A stretch of DNA of 12,251 bases from Bacilli bacterium. GTDB lineage: Bacteria; Bacillota_I; Bacilli_A; Haloplasmatales; Haloplasmataceae. Made by a program: the position numbers and the translations under genes. The stretch spans positions 1-12,251 of the forward strand of contig JAAZCR010000092.1 in the NCBI GenBank assembly GCA_012513195.1. Direction: 5' to 3'. The notes under the pieces were generated by a model. The model ran no database searches. It was given only the letters and a program-made list of their open reading frames with translations, and was not told where the DNA came from. Below are positions 1 through 7,230 of this stretch, piece by piece; the first letter of the stretch is position 1, and each line of letters opens with the position of its first letter.

Positions 1-64
1 AAGCAAGTACTACTGCTACCGCAAAGACCAAAAGAACTAACAATAGTCTTCTCATTAATTTCAT
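1..64 (-). CDS. N-terminal fragment of an exported or membrane protein (cut by window edge)
   Basis: Only the first 21 codons are visible; the rest lies beyond the left edge. The peptide begins MKLMRRLLLV and continues as an unbroken run of Leu, Val, Ala and Phe. That is the positive n-region plus hydrophobic core of a Sec signal peptide or an N-terminal membrane anchor. No lipobox or signal-peptidase site is reached, so secreted protein, lipoprotein and anchored protein remain possible. The start at 64 has an SD-like GAGAGGAG about 7 bases upstream; the Met at codon 4 is a possible second start but lies further from it. A candidate promoter lies at 129-157. The function cannot be inferred from this fragment. 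Confidence 0.7.
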   Translation of the reverse strand, partial: MKLMRRLLLVLLVFAVAVVLA

Positions 65-128
65 CTTTTATCTCCTCTCTTTATTATTTTTATTATTAAT
101 ATATTGGTAATAATATTATAATATACTT

Positions 129-157
129 TTTATAAATCTCATATAAGTTTTTGTAAA
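129..157 (-). promoter_or_regulatory. Candidate sigma-A-type promoter of the exported-protein gene
   Basis: On the minus strand there is TTTACA (152-157), a 17-base spacer and TATAAA (129-134), each one base from the sigma-70/sigma-A consensus. Initiation would fall near 122, giving a leader of about 58 bases before the ATG at 64. The surroundings are very AT-rich, so chance matches are easy; other TATAAT-like boxes at 115-125 lack a good -35. Confidence 0.45.
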
Positions 158-194
158 AAATTATTTACTTATATGAAGATTTATAAAGTTAGAG

Positions 195-235
195 AAAGTT
201 AACCAAAGCCTGGTGACTTAACCTCGGTTAACTTT
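195..235. repeat. Perfect 10-bp inverted repeat with a third half-site in the loop
   Basis: AAAGTTAACC (195-204) is exactly complementary to GGTTAACTTT (226-235), with 21 bases between. The loop contains another TTAACC (218-223), exactly 19 bases after the first TTAACC (199-204). It lies about 40 bases upstream of the candidate -35 of the left-edge gene. An upstream operator for a dimeric regulator is one reading. A weak terminator is another, since four T follow on the plus strand, but no plus-strand gene leads into it. Confidence 0.6.
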
Positions 236-366
236 TGAATTATTATAACATGGATTATTTTAACTGTAAAGATGATTTTACATAAAAATGCTTGAAAGCC
301 TTATCGGGAGCCTTTTTTCAGGTTTTCTTATTATTAGGATATGACCATAAATTGAAATTATTTACG

Positions 367-405
367 AAAACAAGCATTTACTCACAGGGAATAAATGCTT
401 GTTTT
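367..405 (-). terminator. Rho-independent terminator of clpB
   Basis: A perfect 14-bp stem is formed by AAAACAAGCATTTA (367-380) and its complement (392-405), with an 11-base loop. Read on the minus strand, the distal arm ends in TTTT. It begins about 9 bases after the clpB stop codon. Its closeness to the TGA stop also supports TGA being read as stop. Confidence 0.85.
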
Positions 406-414
406 TGGATTTTG

Positions 415-2976
415 TCAACTTATGTAAATTAATCCACCAACTACATCGACTTTAGCGGTTTGATGAGGTTTAAGTTCATTATTAATGATTTTTAGTGCTA
501 ATTGATTTTCAATATATTTTTGTATATATCGTTTTAATGGTCTTGCTCCATATGTTTCACTATAACCTGCATTCGCAATATGATACAATGCTTCATCGGT
601 TACTTCGATATTAATATGTTGTTCTTTTAAGCGCTCTTGTAACTCGTCGATGAACTTCTTCGCAATTTCCATAATTACAAATTCATCTAATGGATTGAAC
701 TTAACAATTTCATCAATACGATTTAAGAATTCAGGTTTAAAGGTGTGCTTTAATTCTTGATCAATTAAATCAAAAGCTTTTAGTTTGTCGCTATATTCAG
801 ATAAGTATTGAGAACCAATGTTAGATGTCATGATGATGACAGTATTCTTAAAGTCTACTGTTCTTCCTTGTGAGTCAGTGATTCTTCCATCATCAAGGAT
901 TTGCAGTAATAGATTGAATACTTCATTATGAGCTTTTTCAATTTCATCGAATAACACAACAGAATAAGGTTTACGTCGCACTGGTTCTGTTAATTGGCCA
1001 CCTTCTTCATAACCGACATATCCTGGAGGAGCACCAATTAATCTAGACACACTAAACTTTTCCATATATTCGCTCATATCGATACGAACCATTTGGTCCT
1101 CATTATCAAAGAGCGCTTCCGCTAACGCTTTTGCGAGTTCTGTTTTACCGACACCAGTTGGTCCTAAAAAGAGGAACGACCCTAAGGGACGTCGAGGATC
1201 ATTAATACCAGCACGGGCTCTTAAAATCGCATTTGCGACAAGTTCAATTGCTTCATCTTGCCCCTTAACTCGTTTTCTTAATACATTAGGTAAGTTAATG
1301 AGTTTTTCCCTTTCACTTTGAAGCAGTTTCGATACAGGTATTTTCGTCCAGCGTGAGATGATTTCCGTAATTTCTTGTTCCGTAACAGTTTCTCTTAACA
1401 TTACATTATGCTCTTCTTTATTTTCTAGTTCTTTTATTTGTTTTTCTAATTCTGGTATAACTCCATACTTAATTTCAGCTGCTTTATTCAAATCATACTT
1501 ACTTTCAGCAATTTCCAAATCATGACGGGCTTGATCTAGTTTTTCTTTAGCTTCACGCAATTGATTAATCGCTCGTTTTTCTTTTTCATATTGGGCCTTT
1601 AATTCATTGTATTTATCTTTTAAATTCGCAATTTCTTTTCTAATATTAGCTAGGCGTTCTTGACTTACTTCATCTCTTTCTTTAATCAGTGCTTGTTCCT
1701 CAATTTCAAGTAACATAATCTTACGAGAAACTTGGTCTAACTCTTCTGGCATCGATGCGATTTCGATACGAATTTGGGCACAAGCTTCATCGATTAAGTC
1801 AATAGCTTTATCTGGTAAACGTCTATCTGTTATATATCTATGCGATAATGTCGCTGCTGCCACTAACGCATTATCAGTAATCTTTACACCATGATGAACT
1901 TCAAAGCGTTCCTTTAATCCTCTTAAGATACCAATTGTATCTTCAACCGATGGTTCTTCAACCAAAATTTTTTGGAAGCGACGCTCTAACGCTGCATCTT
2001 TTTCAATATATTGACGATATTCGTCTAATGTCGTTGCACCTATGCAGTGGAGTTCACCTCGTGCTAACATTGGTTTAAGCAAGTTACCAGCATCCATCGC
2101 CCCTTCTGATTTACCTGCACCAACGATCATATGAATTTCATCAATAAAAAGAATAATTCGTCCTTCGCTTTTCTTAATTTCATTTAGTACAGCCTTTAAG
2201 CGTTCTTCAAATTCACCACGATATTTGGCACCTGCGACTAAGCTCGCTAAATCAAGTTCGAAGATCGTTTTATCTTTTAAAGTTTCTGGTACATCATTAC
2301 GGACAATTCGTTGCGCTAATCCTTCGACAATTGCTGTTTTACCAATACCAGGTTCACCAATTAAAACTGGATTATTTTTCGTTTTCCGTGACAAAATTTG
2401 AATAGCACGCCGAATTTCTTCATCGCGACCAATAATTGGATCTAACTTGCCACTACGTGCTTCTTGTACTAAATCACGACCATATTTTTGTAAGACTTCG
2501 TAAGTATCTTCTGGATTTTGTGATGTAACGCGTTGATTACCCCTAATCTTTTGAATGGTATTTTCAACGTCGCGATAGTTAATCCCTAATGTTCTAATTA
2601 TCTCTTTATGACGAGGGTGACTAGTACGGATATAAGATAAAATGATATGTTCTACAGAAATGTAATCATCTTTATAGCGATTTTTGATATCTAATGCACC
2701 TAATAATAATTGATTCAGATAATTAGATATATATATTTGGGGATTATCGCTTTGTACTTTGGGTAAGGAATCAATCATTTTACTTAATTCGTACATAAAC
2801 TGACGCAAATCATAATTATTTAATTCAAAAACACGTTTTACTAATCCTTCTGGATCATTTGCAAGATTAATCATCAGGTGCTCAATTTCTACTTGAGGAT
2901 TGCGATTACTCAAGGCTGTGTTTTGTGCATTGAATAATGCTTGTCGCACTTTTTCGGTAAATTGGTTTAAATCCAT
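415..2976 (-). CDS. clpB: ATP-dependent protein disaggregase ClpB (Hsp100)
   Basis: ClpB is a cytoplasmic hexameric AAA+ ATPase that works with DnaK to pull polypeptides out of heat-induced aggregates. The 853-residue product has the family's usual length and order: a Clp N-domain (about 1-145); first AAA+ module with Walker A GEPGIGKT (207-214), Walker B ILFIDEIH (275-282) and pore loop [10 protein letters not shown]; a long coiled-coil middle domain (about 400-525); second AAA+ module with GPTGVGKT (605-612), VVLFDEIEK (about 673-681) and pore loop GYVGYEEGG; then the C-terminal D2 small domain. The long middle domain and GAMDAGN motif separate it from ClpC, and no ClpP-docking IGF-type loop is seen. 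The start at 2976 is preferred because GGAGGTG lies 5 bases upstream; an in-frame ATG at 3009 lies inside the CIRCE operator and has no SD. The gene looks monocistronic, with its own promoter, operator and terminator. It ends in TGA. Confidence 0.97.
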   Translation of the reverse strand: MDLNQFTEKVRQALFNAQNTALSNRNPQVEIEHLMINLANDPEGLVKRVFELNNYDLRQFMYELSKMIDSLPKVQSDNPQIYISNYLNQLLLGALDIKNRYKDDYISVEHIILSYIRTSHPRHKEIIRTLGINYRDVENTIQKIRGNQRVTSQNPEDTYEVLQKYGRDLVQEARSGKLDPIIGRDEEIRRAIQILSRKTKNNPVLIGEPGIGKTAIVEGLAQRIVRNDVPETLKDKTIFELDLASLVAGAKYRGEFEERLKAVLNEIKKSEGRIILFIDEIHMIVGAGKSEGAMDAGNLLKPMLARGELHCIGATTLDEYRQYIEKDAALERRFQKILVEEPSVEDTIGILRGLKERFEVHHGVKITDNALVAAATLSHRYITDRRLPDKAIDLIDEACAQIRIEIASMPEELDQVSRKIMLLEIEEQALIKERDEVSQERLANIRKEIANLKDKYNELKAQYEKEKRAINQLREAKEKLDQARHDLEIAESKYDLNKAAEIKYGVIPELEKQIKELENKEEHNVMLRETVTEQEITEIISRWTKIPVSKLLQSEREKLINLPNVLRKRVKGQDEAIELVANAILRARAGINDPRRPLGSFLFLGPTGVGKTELAKALAEALFDNEDQMVRIDMSEYMEKFSVSRLIGAPPGYVGYEEGGQLTEPVRRKPYSVVLFDEIEKAHNEVFNLLLQILDDGRITDSQGRTVDFKNTVIIMTSNIGSQYLSEYSDKLKAFDLIDQELKHTFKPEFLNRIDEIVKFNPLDEFVIMEIAKKFIDELQERLKEQHINIEVTDEALYHIANAGYSETYGARPLKRYIQKYIENQLALKIINNELKPHQTAKVDVVGGLIYIS

Positions 2977-2981
2977 AATTT

Positions 2982-2988
2982 CACCTCC
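2982..2988 (-). promoter_or_regulatory. Shine-Dalgarno site fixing the clpB start
   Basis: GGAGGTG on the minus strand lies 5 bases before the ATG at 2976. It decides against the longer reading from 3009, whose ATG sits in the operator spacer. Confidence 0.85.
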
Positions 2989-2992
2989 ATAT

Positions 2993-3019
2993 TTAGCACT
3001 CACTAACATTGAGTGCTAA
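2993..3019 (-). promoter_or_regulatory. CIRCE operator (HrcA binding site) of clpB
   Basis: TTAGCACTC (2993-3001), nine bases, then GAGTGCTAA (3011-3019): an exact match to the CIRCE consensus, both arms perfect and the spacer canonical. It sits just downstream of the predicted start of transcription and upstream of the SD, the usual place for HrcA repression of heat-shock genes. The site is seen directly; HrcA control is inferred from the well-characterised CIRCE/HrcA system, and hrcA itself is not in this window. Confidence 0.97.
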
Positions 3020-3030
3020 CATCATCTATA

Positions 3031-3059
3031 ATGATACACAAGTAATTAACAACTGTCAA
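3031..3059 (-). promoter_or_regulatory. clpB promoter, sigma-A type
   Basis: TTGACA (3054-3059, perfect -35), a 17-base spacer and TATCAT (3031-3036, 5 of 6) on the minus strand. Transcription would start near 3024, placing CIRCE in the initially transcribed region. I see no CtsR-type tandem GGTCAAA heptads around it. Confidence 0.8.
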
Positions 3060-3085
3060 TAATAGTAACTTAAATTAGTATAGTT

Positions 3086-3115
3086 TCATTTCAACCTAAA
3101 ATTGGTAGGAAATGA
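3086..3115. repeat. Inverted repeat between the divergent clpB and HAD promoters
   Basis: TCATTTC (3086-3092) is complementary to GAAATGA (3109-3115), and inside it ACC pairs with GGT across a small unequal bulge. It lies about 27 bases upstream of the clpB -35 and about 50 bases upstream of the HAD -35. A regulator site is possible, but chance is not excluded in such AT-rich DNA. Confidence 0.4.
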
Positions 3116-3164
3116 CGAATGTTGTTGAATAATGTTTTTCTTTCTATATTATAATAGTTTATTG

Positions 3165-3193
3165 TTGACTAAATAAAACAAATGTTATATTCT
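3165..3193 (+). promoter_or_regulatory. Candidate promoter of the HAD phosphatase gene
   Basis: TTGACT (3165-3170, 5 of 6), 17 bases, then TATTCT (3188-3193). Overlapping this is TGTTATATT (3183-3191), which resembles an extended -10 with a 15-base spacer. A second possibility lies upstream: TTGAAT (3125-3130), 19 bases, perfect TATAAT (3150-3155). Which one is used cannot be told from sequence. Confidence 0.5.
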
Positions 3194-3225
3194 TAATATT
3201 ACCTGACAAAAATTGAGGTGAACAT

Positions 3226-4038
3226 ATGAGCAACAAACATATCATTTTTATCGATTTAGACGGAACAGCTTTATACGATTGGGAAACAATGACCGACAAA
3301 ACTGTCGCTACAATTAAGAAAGTCACTTCTTTAGGACACATTGTTTGTATCGCAACAGGTCGTCCTTATCGTTCATCAAAAGTTTTTTATGACAAACTAG
3401 AATTACGTACACCGATCATTAATTATAATGGTGCATTAATTCATCATCCTTATGATGAGCATTTTGATGAAATTTCCCGAGAAATCAATGTCAACTACAT
3501 TTTAAAAGTATTTGATGAAATCGGTCATCTAATCGAAAATGCCTTTTGTGAATATTATGAGAATATCTTTATTTATAAAGAAAGTGAAGACATCATGCCT
3601 TTAGTTCATCCTGATGGTGGTAAAATCATCTTTGGCGAATTTAAGAACACTCTCCATTTAAATCCTAATGGTTTTATTCTTTTAACTTATCCAGATACTT
3701 ATCCTGATGTTGAAAAGTATTTTATGGAAAAATTCGCAGGCATCCTTAAGTTTAGAAACTGGGGTGGCGAGTATCAACAAATCGTAGAAGTCTATACGCC
3801 TGAAACAAACAAAGGTAATGCAATGCAGTTTATCTGTGATTATTATGGGATACCAATGGAAAATACGATAGCTATTGGTGATGGAGAAAATGATGTCGAA
3901 ATGTTAAAACAGGCGGGATTTGGTGTAGCTATGGAAAATGGCCATCCAAGTGTCAAAGAAGTAGCTAAGTTCATCACCAAAGCAAATACAGAAGATGGCG
4001 TTGCTTACTTCTTAAAAACCTTCTTTAACTTAGAATAA
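3226..4038 (+). CDS. Cof-type HAD-superfamily phosphatase (YidA-like)
   Basis: This is a cytoplasmic Mg-dependent phosphatase of the Cof subfamily (HAD subclass IIB), whose characterised members dephosphorylate sugar phosphates, FMN or other small phosphate esters. The 270-residue length is typical. All four HAD motifs are visible: DLDGT with nucleophile Asp10 and general acid Asp12; ATGR (43-46) with Thr44; Lys196 in NKGNAM; and GDGENDVEML with Asp219 and Asp223 for metal binding. The cap domain lies between the second and third motifs, and NYNGA (about 66-70) is characteristic of the group. GAGGTG lies 5 bases before the ATG, so the start is secure. The gene stands alone on the plus strand, convergent with the Nudix gene, and shares its terminator. 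The substrate cannot be predicted: cap residues vary and the family is promiscuous. Confidence 0.93.
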   Translation: MSNKHIIFIDLDGTALYDWETMTDKTVATIKKVTSLGHIVCIATGRPYRSSKVFYDKLELRTPIINYNGALIHHPYDEHFDEISREINVNYILKVFDEIGHLIENAFCEYYENIFIYKESEDIMPLVHPDGGKIIFGEFKNTLHLNPNGFILLTYPDTYPDVEKYFMEKFAGILKFRNWGGEYQQIVEVYTPETNKGNAMQFICDYYGIPMENTIAIGDGENDVEMLKQAGFGVAMENGHPSVKEVAKFITKANTEDGVAYFLKTFFNLE

Positions 4039-4041
4039 AAT

Positions 4042-4074
4042 AAGGAGAATCATTTTTATTTTGTGATTCTCCTT
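4042..4074. terminator. Bidirectional terminator between the HAD and Nudix genes, overlapping Nudix coding sequence
   Basis: A perfect 11-bp stem: AAGGAGAATCA (4042-4052) with TGATTCTCCTT (4064-4074), loop of 11 bases, followed by TTTTATTTT on the plus strand. It begins 3 bases after the HAD stop. On the minus strand the 4064-4074 arm encodes part of the last Nudix codons (Arg, Arg, Ile, Thr), and the Nudix stop (4056-4058) lies in the loop. The U-run on the minus side is poor, so it is stronger for the HAD gene. Confidence 0.85.
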
Positions 4075-4682
4075 TTTATTTTATGACTAACTATCTTATC
4101 ACCATCATAGTGTAAAAAAATTGTAAATGGTCTTGCTTCAATGATATCCATGAGAAAGTATTTATCTCCTTCCCATAAAGGTAACTCTAATACCTTATTC
4201 TTTGGTATCCATTGAAGTTCACCTTCGTTACATTCACCAATCTCGTTTTTATAATCGTAGCCAACAAAACAATACATGATTTCTTTACCAATGGAGTTCG
4301 CAAAGTTTTTAAAGATGGCTTTTCCTATATATTTATAATTGGTTAAGATGATTCCCGCTTCTTCATATACTTCCCTTTTTACACAATCATGCATCGATTC
4401 ACCTTTTTCTACTTTTCCCCCTAATCCATTATATTTATGAAGATGAACATCGTTTTTCTTTTTGTTTCTTAACATCATCAATACTTGATCATCTTTAACA
4501 ATTAAACATAGTGTTGTTTCAATTACTTTTCTAATACTTAGGCAATAAATGATGAGAACTACTAGCATAACACCAAGTATAATAGATATATAATATTGCT
4601 TAATTAATATAAGGATAAAGCAGATTATTGAATCAAGCACCATAATATATTTGAGAAGAGGTTTTTGTTGTTGAATGGTCAT
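4056..4682 (-). CDS. Nudix hydrolase with an N-terminal two-helix membrane anchor
   Basis: Nudix enzymes hydrolyse nucleoside diphosphates linked to another group; this one resembles the MutT/MTH1-like 8-oxo-dGTP diphosphatases of Firmicutes. The Nudix box is complete at 89-111: G-x5-E (Gly89 to Glu95), seven residues, then REVYEEAGI. KYNGLGGKVEKGES just before and within it is typical of that group. What is odd is the front: residues 12-27 and about 30-49 are two hydrophobic helices with a short turn, and the catalytic domain starts only near 54. Related proteins I know are about 150-160 residues with no such segment; this is 208. The start at 4682 has AGGTGAT a few bases upstream; Met39 could be a shorter start but would split the second helix and has a poor SD. 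A membrane-bound catalytic domain, probably facing the cytoplasm, is inferred. It follows pyk by 26 bases across a terminator-like palindrome. The substrate is not certain. Confidence 0.85.
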   Translation of the reverse strand: MTIQQQKPLLKYIMVLDSIICFILILIKQYYISIILGVMLVVLIIYCLSIRKVIETTLCLIVKDDQVLMMLRNKKKNDVHLHKYNGLGGKVEKGESMHDCVKREVYEEAGIILTNYKYIGKAIFKNFANSIGKEIMYCFVGYDYKNEIGECNEGELQWIPKNKVLELPLWEGDKYFLMDIIEARPFTIFLHYDGDKIVSHKIKRRITK

Positions 4683-4700
4683 ATATTATCACCTATGAAA

Positions 4701-4720
4701 AAAGAGGTTTAAACCTCTTT
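4701..4720 (-). terminator. Palindromic terminator or attenuator at the pyk/Nudix junction
   Basis: AAAGAGGTTT (4701-4710) followed directly by AAACCTCTTT (4711-4720) is a perfect 20-bp palindrome. As RNA from the minus strand it would form an 8-10 bp stem (AAAAGAGG with CCTCTTTT around a TTTAAA loop), followed by a T-run. The pyk stop codon (4709-4711) lies at its centre, and the final Glu-Val codons lie in one arm. The Nudix SD follows about 7 bases later, so it could end the glycolytic transcript or let a fraction through. Confidence 0.7.
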
Positions 4721-6169
4721 TAAATTTTTTGGTACTTCGAAGATTTTCATCATATTTGTTGTCCGTTGTTTTGCCACACCAGCAGTGATAATCGCAATTT
4801 CTCCTGGTTTTAATTCTGCAAATTCAATCGCTACTTTTTCCGCTATTAATACTAACTCTTCGCTCGAATTTGCTTCTTCAATCACCACAGGAATGACACC
4901 CCAGTTTAGGGCTAGACTTCTAGCGGTTTGTTGTGAAGGCGTAACCGCAATGATTGGACAAGCAGGACGATATTTCGAGATGAGACGAGCAGTATAACCG
5001 CTCATTGTCGCTGCGACAATTACACTTGCTCCTAAATCAGCAGCAGAATCGGCCACCGATAAACCGATTGCGGATTCAATAGTATGAGGACTAGAATAAA
5101 TGGCGCGGTTAATCATCATTTCATGATCAATCTCTAATTCCATCCGTTTGGCAATCATCGCTTGTGTACGACAAGCGCGGACAGGGTATTTACCCATTGC
5201 GGATTCACCTGATAACATCACCGCATCTGTGCCATCAAGAATCGCATTTGCTACATCGCTTACTTCAGCTCTAGTCGGACGGGGATTATTTATCATTGAC
5301 TCTAACATTTGTGTAGCAGTGACAACGATTTTTCCCGCCTCGTTACAAAGTTTAATGATTTGTTTTTGAATAACTGGTACTTCTTCAGGTGGTATTTCAA
5401 CGCCCAAATCACCCCGAGCAACCATTATACCATCGGCTACTTCGATGATTTCTTCGACATTTCTAACCCCTTCAAGGTTTTCAATCTTCGCGATGATTTG
5501 AATCCGTTCACCATTGTGTTCTTTTAACAGTTCTCTAATTTCTAACACATCGCTTGCTCGTCTTACGAAACTGGCAGCGATAAAATCAACTTCATTTTCA
5601 CAAGCAAAGATGATATCTTGACGATCCTTTTCTGAGATAAAAGGCATATTTAATTTAACACCTGGCACATTAATACCGCGACGATTTTTTACGCCGTGAG
5701 TGTTAAGTGCTTCTGTTAATAGATAACGACCAATTTGATCTTCGCACTTGTCTAAGACGCGTAATTCTAAATATCCATCGTCCACAAGAAGGATGCTGCC
5801 AATATCAACATCGTCAATCAGGCCACTATAATTAATAGAAAATTGTTCCGCATTTCCTAATACTTCCGTCATATATAATTTGACTTTACTACCTGCTTCA
5901 ATGATTGTAGGTTCATCACCATTCGCAAAAGTATGCGTACGGATTTCCGGTCCTTTAGTGTCTAGCATGGTAGCGACATATGTTCCTTTTTCAGCGTTAA
6001 TCTCCCGAATGGTCTTAATCCGTTGTAAATGTTCATCATAAGTACCATGGGAAAAGTTCATTCTGATACAATTCATGCCTGCATCAACTAATTGCGACAT
6101 GATTTCTTTACTTTCTGATTTAGGCCCGATTGTACAGATGATCTTTGTGCGTTTAAAATCTCTTGCCAT
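4709..6169 (-). CDS. pyk: Pyruvate kinase
   Basis: Cytoplasmic enzyme making pyruvate and ATP from phosphoenolpyruvate and ADP, the last step of glycolysis. The 486-residue chain shows an N-terminal TKIICTIGP, the substrate-binding Arg in RMNFSHG, LDTKGPEIRT, the catalytic Lys in IIAKIEN (Lys228), the metal site in MVARGDLGVEI (about 249-259), TATQMLESM (from about 284) and DGTDAVMLSGESAMGKYP (from about 312). Glu in KGPEIRT matches the K+-dependent type (Glu117 of rabbit muscle enzyme). It ends after the regulatory C-domain; the extra PEP-utiliser-like domain of Bacillus and Geobacillus pyruvate kinases is absent. The start at 6169 is chosen because AGGAGG lies 7 bases upstream, whereas the in-frame ATG at 6175 directly abuts the SD. 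The pfkA stop lies 14 bases upstream, so the two are cotranscribed. The stop codon lies within a terminator palindrome. Confidence 0.97.
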   Translation of the reverse strand: MARDFKRTKIICTIGPKSESKEIMSQLVDAGMNCIRMNFSHGTYDEHLQRIKTIREINAEKGTYVATMLDTKGPEIRTHTFANGDEPTIIEAGSKVKLYMTEVLGNAEQFSINYSGLIDDVDIGSILLVDDGYLELRVLDKCEDQIGRYLLTEALNTHGVKNRRGINVPGVKLNMPFISEKDRQDIIFACENEVDFIAASFVRRASDVLEIRELLKEHNGERIQIIAKIENLEGVRNVEEIIEVADGIMVARGDLGVEIPPEEVPVIQKQIIKLCNEAGKIVVTATQMLESMINNPRPTRAEVSDVANAILDGTDAVMLSGESAMGKYPVRACRTQAMIAKRMELEIDHEMMINRAIYSSPHTIESAIGLSVADSAADLGASVIVAATMSGYTARLISKYRPACPIIAVTPSQQTARSLALNWGVIPVVIEEANSSEELVLIAEKVAIEFAELKPGEIAIITAGVAKQRTTNMMKIFEVPKNLKEV

Positions 6170-6176
6170 AAACATC

Positions 6177-6182
6177 CCTCCT
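6177..6182 (-). promoter_or_regulatory. Shine-Dalgarno site fixing the pyk start
   Basis: AGGAGG on the minus strand ends 7 bases before the ATG at 6169 but only 1 base before the ATG at 6175. This favours the start that gives MARDFKRTK. The site occupies nearly the whole gap after the pfkA stop at 6184. Confidence 0.8.
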
Positions 6183-6183
6183 G

Positions 6184-7143
6184 TTAGGATAGCGTCTTAC
6201 ACAACTCGTATAAATCAAGGGCATTTCTCCTCGGCATTTCTAAAGCTTCATAGATATCATAATTAACTAATTTATTATCTCTAATACCAACGCAACGTCC
6301 ACCATAACCTTGCATGAGTAAATCTACCGCATAAGCACCTAATCTACTTGCAAGGACGCGGTCTAAGGCTGTTGGTGAACCACCCCGTTGAATGTGACCT
6401 ATTACAGTAGCTCTTGTTTCTACTCCTGTACGTGCTTCAATTGTGCGAGCTAACTCATAGGGGTTGGTAATTAATTCAGCTAAAGCGATAATAAAGTGGC
6501 GTTTCCCACGACGACGTGATTCTTCAATTCGGCTGATAACTTCTTCAATATCAAAGCCCTTTTCAGGAACGATTAAGTCTTCAACTCCACCAGCTAAACC
6601 ACCATAGATTGTTAAATCACCGCAATAACGTCCCATGATTTCTATTACACTACAACGATAGTGGCTACTGGTAGTATCTCTTAATTTATCAATAACTTCA
6701 ACAACAGTATTCAAGGCGGTGTCAAAACCAATCGTGTAATCAGTTGAGGCAATATCATTATCGATGGTTCCGGGGACAGCGATACAATTTACGCCCTGTT
6801 CAGTCAATTTCTTCGCACCCATGTATGAACCATCGCCACCGATAACTACTAAAGCTTCAATTTGGTGTTTTTTTAACTGTTCAATCCCAATGGCACGAAC
6901 TTCGGGATTTTTGAATTCTGGTAGGCGCGCTGACCCTAAAAATGTACCACCACGATTGATTTTTTCACTAACATCATAAGAAGTAAGTTGAAAGATATCA
7001 CCTTTTACTAAACCGTTAAAACCGTTGCGAATTCCAAATACTTCGACGCCATATTTAAAGGCTTGTCTCGTAATAGCCCTAATACACGCATTCATTCCAG
7101 GGGCGTCGCCGCCTGAAGTTAATACTCCAATTCGTTTTATCAT
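6184..7143 (-). CDS. pfkA: ATP-dependent 6-phosphofructokinase
   Basis: Cytoplasmic tetrameric enzyme that phosphorylates fructose 6-phosphate to fructose 1,6-bisphosphate, the committed step of glycolysis. The 319-residue length is standard for bacterial PfkA. Visible motifs: GGDAPGMNA (11-19); GGTFLGSAR (65-73); GGDGS (102-106), where Gly rather than Asp after GGDG marks the ATP-using type rather than the PPi type; PGTIDND with catalytic Asp128 (124-130); MGRYCGDL (170-177); and [10 protein letters not shown] (250-259). Arg22 and Arg26 match effector-site arginines of the E. coli enzyme, so allosteric control by PEP/ADP is plausible. The start is fixed: an in-frame TAG lies two codons upstream, although the SD (GGAGAG) is a long 11 bases away. 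It follows dnaE by 95 bases and precedes pyk by 14, as in Listeria and lactobacilli. Confidence 0.97.
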   Translation of the reverse strand: MIKRIGVLTSGGDAPGMNACIRAITRQAFKYGVEVFGIRNGFNGLVKGDIFQLTSYDVSEKINRGGTFLGSARLPEFKNPEVRAIGIEQLKKHQIEALVVIGGDGSYMGAKKLTEQGVNCIAVPGTIDNDIASTDYTIGFDTALNTVVEVIDKLRDTTSSHYRCSVIEIMGRYCGDLTIYGGLAGGVEDLIVPEKGFDIEEVISRIEESRRRGKRHFIIALAELITNPYELARTIEARTGVETRATVIGHIQRGGSPTALDRVLASRLGAYAVDLLMQGYGGRCVGIRDNKLVNYDIYEALEMPRRNALDLYELCKTLS

Positions 7144-7201
7144 TTTCTACATCACTCTCCATTATAGGTCATACAATACTTAATTTACCACATTTTATTT
7201 A

Positions 7202-7230
7202 AATATACAATAAAATCTTTTTTCAGTTAA
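7202..7230 (-). promoter_or_regulatory. Candidate promoter of the pfkA-pyk operon
   Basis: TTAACT (7225-7230, 4 of 6), 17 bases, TATATT (7202-7207, 5 of 6) on the minus strand, giving a leader of about 50 bases. A perfect TATAAT at 7161-7166 lacks a -35 at 17-18 bases and would put initiation on top of the SD, so it is less likely. No terminator is visible between dnaE and pfkA, so readthrough from dnaE is also possible. Confidence 0.45.

Larger units (their letters stand above)
65..366. other. Non-coding stretch between the left-edge gene and the clpB terminator
   Basis: About 300 bases with no convincing gene. It holds the leader and candidate promoter of the left-edge gene, the inverted repeat at 195-235, and a weak 7-pair hairpin possibility (CTTGAAA at 291-297 with TTTCAGG at 316-322, one G-U pair) that contains two GCCTT copies. 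The only small ORF noticed, 288-344 on the plus strand (18 codons, hydrophobic), has no SD site. I recognise no riboswitch, T-box or small RNA here. Confidence 0.55.

Noticed and set aside
291..322. Possible hairpin or terminator with CTTGAAA and TTTCAGG arms
   Set aside because: Only seven pairs including a G-U around an 18-base loop, and no plus-strand gene leads into it; the repeated GCCTT is a short direct repeat.
288..344. 18-codon hydrophobic plus-strand ORF that could recall a small membrane toxin
   Set aside because: No SD, shorter than known type I toxins, no basic tail, and no antisense RNA promoter recognised; most likely chance.
2977..3009. 11-residue N-terminal extension of ClpB from an ATG at 3009
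   Set aside because: The ATG lies in the CIRCE spacer, has no SD, and the extension would encode the operator and SD; the start at 2976 has GGAGGTG at proper spacing and fits the family.
3159..3341. 60-codon ORF on the minus strand
   Set aside because: It overlaps the start, SD and promoter of the HAD gene on the other strand, has no family resemblance and no good SD; a shadow.
4785..7000. Several 60-70 codon plus-strand ORFs opposite pyk and pfkA
   Set aside because: They are frame shadows of two well-conserved genes on the opposite strand and lack SD sites or recognisable products.
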